Shown: one piece after another, positions 1-4,885 of the stretch
Layout: each line of letters opens with the position of its first letter
Numbering within the stretch: the first letter of the stretch is position 1
Translations under genes and position numbers: made by a program
Source: Actinomycetota bacterium
Lineage (GTDB): Bacteria; Actinomycetota; Thermoleophilia; Gaiellales; Gaiellaceae
Direction: 5' to 3'
Length of the DNA stretch: 9,619 nucleotides
NCBI GenBank assembly: GCA_013698195.1
Contig: JACCVK010000098.1
Coordinates: forward strand, 1 to 9,619
The notes under the pieces: model-generated
The model's input: only the letters and a program-made list of their open reading frames with translations
Told to the model about the DNA's origin: nothing
Databases searched by the model: none

Positions 1-170
1 GTATTAATCCGGGTTTCCCCGGGCTATCCCGGTGCCGAGGGCAGATTACTCACGTGTTACTCACCCGTTCGCCGCTGTCCCCAGGGCCGAAGCCCTGGTT
101 CTCGCTCGACTTGCATGTGTTAAGCGCGCCGCCAGCGTTCGTCCTGAGCCAGGATCAAACTCTCCGTGAA
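1..170 (-). rRNA. rrs: 16S ribosomal RNA, 5' end (partial)
   Basis: On the minus strand this reads the conserved 16S opening: AGAGTTTGATCCTGGCTCAG (163 down to 144), then GACGAACGCTGGCGGCGCGC and ACACATGCAAGTCGAGCG. The V1 hairpin with CTTCGG and the GTGAGTAACACGTG block follow. Aligning A8 of E. coli 16S with position 163 puts the mature 5' end near 170, with TTCACGG preceding AGAGTTTG. Only about the first 170 nt are present and the gene leaves the window at position 1. The sequence type is clearly actinobacterial. Placement in Thermoleophilia is an impression from memory and needs a search. Confidence 0.97.
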
Positions 171-178
171 GAATTGGC

Positions 179-203
179 TTGCCCCATAAATGGAGCGGGG
201 CAA
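179..203 (-). other. Leader hairpin 3 next to the 16S 5' end
   Basis: TTGCCCC (179-185) pairs with GGGGCAA (197-203), seven perfect pairs around an 11-nt loop. It ends about 9 nt before the 16S 5' end and may belong to the pre-16S processing region. The partner 3' flank of 16S is outside the window, so a long-range processing stem cannot be tested here. Confidence 0.5.
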
Positions 204-212
204 ACTTGTCTT

Positions 213-234
213 CCTTCGAGCTTGTGCTCAAAGG
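213..234 (-). other. Leader hairpin 2 carrying the complement of the repeat core
   Basis: CCTTCGAGC (213-221) can pair with GCTCAAAGG (226-234), nine pairs including one G-U, around a 4-nt loop. The minus-strand RNA exposes ACAA in the loop and contains GCACAAG (227-221), which could instead pair with CUUGUGC in any of the three upstream repeats. Alternative pairing is an inference from complementarity. Confidence 0.55.
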
Positions 235-236
235 CC

Positions 237-256
237 GCGTCCCAACGAAGGGACGC
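237..256 (-). other. Leader hairpin 1 (7-bp stem)
   Basis: GCGTCCC (237-243) pairs with GGGACGC (250-256) around a 6-nt loop, a perfect stem. It lies between the triplicated repeat and the GCACAAG-containing hairpin. No U tract follows, so it is not a terminator; a structural or processing role is more likely. Confidence 0.6.
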
Positions 257-287
257 GACGAGGTTTTATCTCAAGCAGGCTCGCCCA

Positions 288-330
288 GCACAAGATGCCA
301 GGGCACAAGATGCCAGGCACAAGATGCTGG
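288..330 (-). repeat. Triplicated 14-nt direct repeat in the rRNA leader
   Basis: Plus-strand GCACAAGATGCCAG occurs at 288-301 and again at 303-316; a near copy (GCACAAGATGCTGG) follows at 317-330. Start-to-start distances are 15 and 14 nt. As RNA each unit contains CUUGUGC, the exact complement of GCACAAG in the hairpin at 213-234. A weak promoter match also uses the repeat copy nearest the 16S: TTGTGC (293-288), 17-nt spacer, GATAAA (270-265). Function is unknown. Confidence 0.8.
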
Positions 331-355
331 CGAGACCGCCTGTCTCGACGTTCAA

Positions 356-374
356 CGCTGTTGAGTTTTCAAGG
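356..374 (-). promoter_or_regulatory. boxA-like rRNA leader element
   Basis: The minus strand reads CCTTGAAAACTCAACAGCG. This resembles the conserved TTGAGAACTCAACAG block that I know from actinobacterial rRNA leaders, where it lies in the boxA antitermination region upstream of 16S. Its distance (~190 nt) from the 16S 5' end is plausible. If it works as boxA it must be transcribed, so an rRNA promoter must lie upstream of it, which supports the promoter at 524-551. Confidence 0.6.
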
Positions 375-397
375 ACCGAACCATCCCCAGACGACAC

Positions 398-425
398 AAA
401 AAAGCCTCCGACTCACGCCAGAGGC
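398..425 (-). terminator. Intrinsic-terminator-like hairpin between promoter and 16S
   Basis: On the minus strand GCCTCTG (425-419) pairs with CGGAGGC (410-404), seven pairs including one G-U, around an 8-nt loop. Six U residues (403-398) follow at once. This is a textbook Rho-independent terminator shape. It could end read-through from the dehydrogenase/synthetase operon, attenuate rRNA transcription, or end a ~120-nt RNA started at the promoter at 524-551. It lies downstream of that promoter and upstream of the boxA-like element, an unusual place for a terminator in an rRNA operon. Confidence 0.7.
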
Positions 426-523
426 CTCAGAACGCTCGATACAAAGGTCGTATCCGCTCGCTCGAAGGCGCTCCAGTCGTCGAGTGACAGGGTTCCTGCG
501 TCGCCCTATCGGGCGGCCGGAGG

Positions 524-551
524 ATGGTATCAGACGGGTTGGAGGTGTCAA
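524..551 (-). promoter_or_regulatory. Strong sigma70-type promoter, probably rRNA P1
   Basis: The minus strand has a perfect TTGACA (551-546), a 16-nt spacer, and TACCAT (529-524) preceded by TGA, an extended -10 context. The predicted start is near 517. It begins only 28 nt after the stop codon of the upstream tyrosyl-tRNA synthetase homologue (580). It is the best promoter match in the window and points at the 16S gene, so an rRNA promoter is the natural reading. It could instead drive a short RNA ending at the hairpin at 398-425. The motif is seen directly; the assignment is inference. Confidence 0.7.
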
Positions 552-579
552 CCAAGCCGTTGTGACCGCGAGAGCCGGG

Positions 580-1737
580 TCAGTCCGAGGCGATACGGGC
601 GAAGCGCCGCTTGCCGGCCTGCACGACGGCTCCCGCGAGCGTGTCCCGGGCAAGGTCGAGTTCCGACACGGGCTCCCCGTCGACTCTGACGCCGCCTTGC
701 GAGATCAGCCTGCGCGCCTCGCTCGTGGACATGCCGAACCACTCGGCTAGCGCCGCCGGTAGATGAATCGGGTCACCGATCGGCAACGAGACCTCCGCAA
801 GCTGATCCGGGGCTCGGCCTTCCCGAACCACCCGCGTGAAGTGTGCCTCCGCGCGAGCAGCAGCTTCATCGCCGTGAGCCCGCGTGACGATGAACCGCGC
901 TAGCGCGAGCTTCGCTGCGAGCGGATCGCCTCGAAGCGGATCGTCGTCCTGCTCCAGCACGAGTCGATACCACTGCGGAAGGAGCTCGTCCGGAATCCGC
1001 ATCGCCTTCCCGAACTGTTCTCGAGCGTCCTCCTTCAGGCCGATGTAGTTGCCGCGCGAAGCGCTCATCCCCGCCCCGTCCCAGCTCACGAGGTACTCGA
1101 CCGTCAGCGCGACCTGTGGCTCGAGACCGTAGGCGAGCATGACTTCCCGTCCCGCGAGCAGGTTGTAGAGCTGGTCGGTGCCGCCAAGCTCGACGTCCGC
1201 GTTGACGGCGACCGAGTCGTACGCCTGCATGAGCGGATAGAGGAGCTCCGACATCGAAATCGGCTCACGGGCGAGCTGGCGCTTCGCGAAGTCGTCGCGC
1301 TCCAGGACCTGCGCTACGGTCGTCGTGCGCGTGAGCCTCAAGATCTCGGCGAAGTCGAGCTTTGCGAGCCACTCGCCGTTGAACCGGACCTCGGTGCGGT
1401 CGGGGTCGATGATCGTGGAGGCCTGGTCGACGAAGCGGCGCGCGTTCGCGTCGATCTCCTCGTCGGACAAGATCGGTCGCGCGGCCGAGCGACCGGACGG
1501 GTCGCCGATGCGCGTCGTGTAGTCGCCGACGATGAGCACGCCGATGTGTCCCTCGCGCTGGAACGCTGCCATCCGCTGGAGCGGGATCCCGTTCCCTAGC
1601 GTGACGTCCGGCGCAGTGACGTCGATGCCGAGCTTCACGCGCAGGGGACGCTCGAGACGAAGCTTCTCCTCGAGGGCACCCTTGGGCAGCACGTGCGCTG
1701 CGTTACGGGTCAGCTCCTCGATCGGCGACTGAGTCAT
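580..1737 (-). CDS. tyrS: Tyrosyl-tRNA synthetase homologue with degenerate catalytic motifs
   Basis: A 385-residue class I tyrosyl-tRNA synthetase homologue, full length with a C-terminal S4 RNA-binding domain (about 325-383). Tyrosine-pocket residues remain: Y167, Q171 and D174 in YPLMQAYD, GDPSG at 78-82, and GGTDQ at 185-189. It aligns without gaps to the usual LRVKxGxDxTAPDxHLGH block, but the HIGH-equivalent is T46-L47-G48-N49 and the KMSKS-equivalent is G223-M224-S225-A226-S227. Both histidines and both lysines that drive adenylate formation in bacterial TyrRS (H45, H48, K230, K233 in Geobacillus stearothermophilus numbering) are therefore missing. The frame is intact on both sides, so a frameshift does not explain it. 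The ATG start at 1737 overlaps the stop of a five-codon minicistron linking it to the upstream dehydrogenase. Membership in the family is certain; aminoacylation activity is doubtful. The symbol denotes homology only. Confidence 0.93.
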   Translation of the reverse strand: MTQSPIEELTRNAAHVLPKGALEEKLRLERPLRVKLGIDVTAPDVTLGNGIPLQRMAAFQREGHIGVLIVGDYTTRIGDPSGRSAARPILSDEEIDANARRFVDQASTIIDPDRTEVRFNGEWLAKLDFAEILRLTRTTTVAQVLERDDFAKRQLAREPISMSELLYPLMQAYDSVAVNADVELGGTDQLYNLLAGREVMLAYGLEPQVALTVEYLVSWDGAGMSASRGNYIGLKEDAREQFGKAMRIPDELLPQWYRLVLEQDDDPLRGDPLAAKLALARFIVTRAHGDEAAARAEAHFTRVVREGRAPDQLAEVSLPIGDPIHLPAALAEWFGMSTSEARRLISQGGVRVDGEPVSELDLARDTLAGAVVQAGKRRFARIASD

Positions 1738-1755
1738 CTCGACCGAGTCATCTCG
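1728..1755 (-). repeat. 14-nt tandem duplication at the tyrS-like start
   Basis: Two adjacent units on the minus strand, CGAGATGACTCGGT (1755-1742) and CGAGATGACTCAGT (1741-1728), match at 13 of 14 positions. Each contains an ATGA. Because 14 is not a multiple of three, the two ATGs are in different frames, which creates the minicistron described separately. Confidence 0.85.
1734..1751 (-). CDS. Five-codon minicistron (MTRSR) linking the dehydrogenase and tyrS-like gene
   Basis: ATG at 1751-1749 overlaps the dehydrogenase TGA (1750-1748) as ATGA. It opens a frame of five codons, MTRSR, whose TGA (1736-1734) overlaps the tyrS-like ATG (1737-1735), again as ATGA. The layout would let a ribosome end on the dehydrogenase, restart, translate five codons and restart on the tyrS-like gene. 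Whether it is translated cannot be known from sequence. Confidence 0.35.
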   Translation of the reverse strand: MTRSR

Positions 1756-2821
1756 GGTGGGCGCGCGTCACATGCGCTGCCGTCACCTCGTCGGGGGAGC
1801 GGCAGCCCAGTAGTGCGAGCGCGTTCTCGGTCTCGTCGCGCAGGAGCTCGAGCACTTGGCGAACGCCCGAGTCTCCTCCGTACGCCAGGCCGAACACGAC
1901 CGGCCGGCCGACGAGCACAGCACGTGCGCCGAGCGCGAGCGCGGTGACGACATCGCTGCCCCGTCGCACGCCACCGTCGACGTAGATCTCCGCCCGTCCC
2001 GCCACCGCTTCGACGACCTCGGGAACCGCATGCAGACTCGCGATGGCACCGTCGAGTTGCCGACCGCCGTGGTTCGAGACGACGACCGCCGCGGCGCCGT
2101 GCTCGCAAGCGAGAGCTGCGTCCTCGGCGGTGACGAGTCCTTTTACCACCACCGGAACCTCCCAACGCTCCCGTAGCTCGGTGACGTAGTCCCACTCGAG
2201 CCCCGCCTCGAGTAGGCCGAGCGCCGCATCGTCCGTGACCGCGCGTGCGGCGGCCGCCGCGAACGCGGGCACCGCTTCGTCAGGAGTGACGAACCCTGCG
2301 CGCTCCTCCCGGTCCCGCCGCCCGTACACGGGCAGGTCCGCGGTAAGAACGAGAGCGGAGAAGCCGACCTCGAGCGCCTGCGCGATGACCTCGTCCGTCA
2401 CCTCGCGGTCCTTGAAGACGTAGATCTGGAGCCAGCGGGGCGCAGCGGGTGCAGCGGCGGCGACGTCCGCCGGGGTTGCGGTTGCCACCGTCGACAGGCA
2501 CATGAGGGTTCCGGCCGCAGCCGTGCCGCGCGCCGTCCCCACCTCTCCCTGCTCGTGCGCGATGCCTTGAAACGCCGTCGGCGCTGCCAGGATGGGCATG
2601 GAGACGGGCGTGCCAAGCACCGTCGTCTCCGTCGTCACCGACGTGACGTCCACCAGGACTCGGTAGCGCAGTCGGTACTCCGAGAACGCTTCCCGGTTCC
2701 AGCGCATCGTTCTCTCATCCCCTGCGCCACCGGCGATGTACGCCCACGCCTCGGGCGTCAGCGCGGCCTCGGCAGCGCGCTCGGCGTCGTCGACGGTGAC
2801 GATGCTCGTGATCGGCTCCAC
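1748..2821 (-). CDS. FMN-dependent alpha-hydroxy-acid dehydrogenase/oxidase
   Basis: A 357-residue member of the glycolate oxidase / lactate dehydrogenase / mandelate dehydrogenase family, which oxidises 2-hydroxy acids to 2-oxo acids in an FMN-bearing TIM barrel. Family landmarks are in order: Y28 in the N-terminal AYIAGGAGDE block, LQIYVFKD with Y134, GRR at 167-169, K227 in VVVKG, SNHGGRQLDG with catalytic H251 and R254, and DGGVRRG at 282-288 for FMN phosphate binding. All catalytic positions I can check are present. Start is GTG at 2821; no clear ribosome binding site is visible. It is the first gene of a two-gene unit with the tyrS-like gene. Substrate cannot be read from the sequence; lactate, glycolate and mandelate-type acids, or an MftD-like role, remain open. 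Confidence 0.9.
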   Translation of the reverse strand: MEPITSIVTVDDAERAAEAALTPEAWAYIAGGAGDERTMRWNREAFSEYRLRYRVLVDVTSVTTETTVLGTPVSMPILAAPTAFQGIAHEQGEVGTARGTAAAGTLMCLSTVATATPADVAAAAPAAPRWLQIYVFKDREVTDEVIAQALEVGFSALVLTADLPVYGRRDREERAGFVTPDEAVPAFAAAAARAVTDDAALGLLEAGLEWDYVTELRERWEVPVVVKGLVTAEDAALACEHGAAAVVVSNHGGRQLDGAIASLHAVPEVVEAVAGRAEIYVDGGVRRGSDVVTALALGARAVLVGRPVVFGLAYGGDSGVRQVLELLRDETENALALLGCRSPDEVTAAHVTRAHPR

Positions 2822-2824
2822 CGG

Positions 2825-2865
2825 CGGAGCCTAACCGCGCACACCCCAACATCGACCAGGCTCCG
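2825..2865. promoter_or_regulatory. 8-bp inverted repeat in the divergent intergenic region
   Basis: CGGAGCCT (2825-2832) and AGGCTCCG (2858-2865) form a perfect 8-bp inverted repeat with 25 nt between arms, inside the 84-nt gap between the divergently transcribed dehydrogenase and DipZ-like genes. A TAAATT (-10-like, minus strand, 2871-2866) adjoins the right arm, but I see no matching -35. It could be an operator for a dimeric regulator of both genes or a 5'-leader hairpin of the dehydrogenase mRNA. Confidence 0.4.
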
Positions 2866-2905
2866 AATTTACCCCAGCACATGGCCGGACTCGTACCCTG
2901 TTGCC

Positions 2906-4549
2906 GTGCTCGTCCTGCTCGGAATCGCGTTTCTTGCAGGGGCCATCACATCGATCTCGCCCTGCGTCTTGCCGGTCTTGCCGATCCTGCTCGCGGGCAG
3001 CGCGACAGGCACGGATCGCCGCCGCCCGTTCGCGATCGTCGCCGGCCTCGTCGTCTCGTTCACGACGTTCACGCTCGCGGGCGCCGCGCTTCTCAGCGCG
3101 CTCGGACTTCCCGAGGATCTTCTGCGCGACATCGCGATCGTCGCCCTGCTCGTTCTCGCAGCCAGCCTGCTATCACGGCGGGTGGCACGGCTCCTCGAGC
3201 GTCCGTTCCTGTTCCTTACGCGCAGGCAGGTGGGTCGCGACTCGAACGGCTTTCTCGTCGGACTCAGCGTCGGGTTGGTCTTCGTACCGTGCGCGGGCCC
3301 GGTTCTCGCGGCTGTCAGCGCGCTCGCCGCGAGCGGCGAGGTCAGCTTCCGTATCGTCCTCGTCACTGCGGCGTATGCCGTCGGAGCCGCGCTGCCCATG
3401 CTCGCGGCCGCGGTCGGAAGCCAGCGTCTCACCTCGGGCCTGCGGCTGCTTCGCGCCCACGACGAGGGCGTGCGAAGGGCCGGCGGCGTCGCGATCGGCG
3501 TGGTTGCGCTGGCGATCGCCTTCGGCATCGACCAACGCTTCACCACCACTGTTCCGGGATACACCGAGGCGCTTCAAGAGCGGATCGAACGCAACTCGAC
3601 GGCACGCGAGGAGCTCGAGAAGGTCAGTGGCTCCGGTGACGCGATCGCAGCGCCCCAGGGACAGCAACCCCGGGCGCCGGAGCTCCGGGGGATCGAGCGC
3701 TGGCTTAACACACCTGGCGGGCGTTCCGTATCAATCGCCGAGCTTCGCGGGAAAGTCGTGCTCGTCGACTTCTGGACGTACTCGTGCATCAACTGCCTAC
3801 GGACGCTCCCGCACCTCAAGGCCTGGGATCGCGCGTATCGCAAGGCTGGGCTGACCATCGTCGGCGTGCACAGTCCCGAGTTCGCATTCGAGCGCGTCAC
3901 GGGCAATGTTCGTTCGGCTGTTCAACGCCTCGGCGTTCGTTACCCCGTCGCGCTCGACAACGACTTCGCGACGTGGCGCGCGTACTCGAACGACTACTGG
4001 CCCTCGAAGTATCTGATCGACAAGGCGGGTCGTATCCGCTACACGCACTACGGAGAAGGCGCGTACGAGGAGACGGAAAACCTCATCAGACGCCTGCTGG
4101 GCGAGAAGGGGAAACGTCCTCGCACGTCTGTTGCCGACCGGACGCCGACCGACCTCACGACGCGCGAGACGTATCTCGGCTACGCCAGGATCGAGAATCT
4201 CGTGAACCCTGCGCTCTCGTTCGACACCGAAGCGGAGTACCGGTTTCCGGCGCGAGCGCTGGCACAGGATCAGATCTCCTACGCCGGACGCTGGACGGTC
4301 GAGGCAGCTCGCGCCGTTGCCGGTCGCGATGCTCGGCTGAGGCTGGGTTTCCAGGCAAACGACGTCTTTCTCGTCCTCGGCGGCGAGGGAGCGGTGCGCG
4401 CGTTCGTGAACGGCCGGCCGGCACGCGAGATCCGTGTCTCCGGAGCTCCGCGTCTCTACACCATTCTTCGCTACCCGCGACTCTCGTGGGGTCTGCTCGA
4501 GCTCCGCTTCGACCCGGGAGTCGAGGGGTACGCGTTCACCTTCGGGTAG
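2906..4549 (+). CDS. dipZ: DipZ-like protein: CcdA membrane domain + thioredoxin domain + C-terminal beta domain
   Basis: A 547-residue three-part protein that passes electrons across the membrane to extracytoplasmic thiol-disulfide exchange. Residues ~1-210 are a CcdA/DsbD-beta-like membrane domain with cysteines C20 (SISPCVLP) and C129 (FVPCAGP). Residues ~260-400 are a TlpA-like thioredoxin domain with FWTYSCINCLRTLP, active cysteines C294 and C297. Residues ~420-547, opening ETYLGYARIE and closing GYAFTFG, match the C-terminal beta-sandwich of Mycobacterium tuberculosis DipZ (Rv2874). The open frame extends upstream into the dehydrogenase gene, but GTG at 2906 gives LVLLGIAFLAGAITSISPC, the normal start of this family, and no in-frame ATG lies nearby. 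No clear ribosome binding site is seen, so the exact start is moderately sure. It runs divergently from the dehydrogenase and convergently to the metal locus. A link to cytochrome c maturation or to oxidative protein folding is possible. Confidence 0.9.
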   Translation: MLVLLGIAFLAGAITSISPCVLPVLPILLAGSATGTDRRRPFAIVAGLVVSFTTFTLAGAALLSALGLPEDLLRDIAIVALLVLAASLLSRRVARLLERPFLFLTRRQVGRDSNGFLVGLSVGLVFVPCAGPVLAAVSALAASGEVSFRIVLVTAAYAVGAALPMLAAAVGSQRLTSGLRLLRAHDEGVRRAGGVAIGVVALAIAFGIDQRFTTTVPGYTEALQERIERNSTAREELEKVSGSGDAIAAPQGQQPRAPELRGIERWLNTPGGRSVSIAELRGKVVLVDFWTYSCINCLRTLPHLKAWDRAYRKAGLTIVGVHSPEFAFERVTGNVRSAVQRLGVRYPVALDNDFATWRAYSNDYWPSKYLIDKAGRIRYTHYGEGAYEETENLIRRLLGEKGKRPRTSVADRTPTDLTTRETYLGYARIENLVNPALSFDTEAEYRFPARALAQDQISYAGRWTVEAARAVAGRDARLRLGFQANDVFLVLGGEGAVRAFVNGRPAREIRVSGAPRLYTILRYPRLSWGLLELRFDPGVEGYAFTFG

Positions 4550-4560
4550 GGCGCCAACGC

Positions 4561-4628
4561 CTAGCCCGCGCTCAGGCCGGCCGCGCGACTCGCCGGGGTC
4601 AACCGGATCGCCGCAGAGTCGCGGCTAG
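4561..4628. terminator. Possible bidirectional stem-loop between convergent genes
   Basis: CTAGCC (4561-4566) pairs with GGCTAG (4623-4628). The stem continues GCG/CGC and CTC/GAG with one bulged base on each side, 12 pairs in total, closing a 42-nt GC-rich loop. It sits in the 96-nt gap between two converging stop codons (4549 and 4646), where a shared terminator is expected. There is no U tract, so intrinsic termination is uncertain. Confidence 0.35.
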
Positions 4629-4645
4629 TCCAACGACTCGCTGGC

Positions 4646-4885
4646 TCAGCGCGCGCCGAAGAATCGGGCGAAGAAACCTGGCTTCTTCTCCGAGTCACCG
4701 TGCGGGTGCTCGTGCTCCTGTTCGTGGCCAGCCTCATGCGTATGCCCGTGGGCGTGCGTTGTGCCGTCCGCGTGCGTGTGCTCGTGGTCGGCGTGCTCGT
4801 GATCGTCCTGGGCGTCCGTGTGCACTGTGCCGTCCGCGTGCGTGTGCTCCTGCGTCTGCGGCTCGTCTTGCGAGTGTTCGCTCAT
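4646..4885 (-). CDS. Small histidine-rich protein coupled to the nickel/cobalt transporter operon
   Basis: A 79-residue protein with no signal peptide or membrane segment. Seventeen of its 79 residues are His, almost all between 14 and 62 in HTH, HEH, HAHGH and HEH clusters mixed with Asp/Glu. EHTHADGT occurs twice (13-20 and 35-42), suggesting internal duplication. The C-terminus is different: a basic-aromatic PGFFARFFGAR tail that could dock on a membrane or partner. Start ATG at 4885 overlaps the cbiO stop as ATGA and has AAAGGAG four bases upstream. A longer upstream extension in the same frame lies inside cbiO and is not believable. I recognise no named family; composition and position suggest a cytosolic Ni/Co buffer or chaperone taking metal from the transporter, comparable in composition only to Hpn-type proteins. 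Confidence 0.85.
   Translation of the reverse strand: MSEHSQDEPQTQEHTHADGTVHTDAQDDHEHADHEHTHADGTTHAHGHTHEAGHEQEHEHPHGDSEKKPGFFARFFGAR

Larger units (their letters stand above)
171..517 (-). other. rRNA operon leader region
   Basis: This 350-nt stretch between the predicted start site near 517 and the 16S 5' end has no convincing gene on either strand. Read on the minus strand it holds, in order: a GATA-loop hairpin (CGCCC/GGGCG) right after the start site, a terminator-like hairpin (398-425), a boxA-like element (356-374), a 14-nt repeat in three copies (288-330), and three compact hairpins (237-256, 213-234, 179-203) ending about 10 nt before the 16S. That content fits a transcribed, structured rRNA leader carrying antitermination and processing signals. 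The short open frames that cross it are high-GC noise. Extent depends on the promoter at 524-551 being the rRNA promoter, which is an inference. Confidence 0.65.

Noticed and set aside
288..330. Short CRISPR-like array
   Set aside because: The units are only 14 nt and adjoin with 0-1 nt between them; there are no spacers and no cas genes.
54..750. Plus-strand open frames over the 16S start, leader and tyrS-like 3' end
   Set aside because: They cross the rRNA and structured leader on the opposite strand, have no domain, and do not look like protein genes.
2555..2905. Upstream extension of the DipZ-like frame to an ATG at 2555
   Set aside because: It would run through the dehydrogenase gene on the other strand, its sequence is arginine/histidine-rich low-quality translation, and the family normally begins at the hydrophobic segment that starts at 2906.
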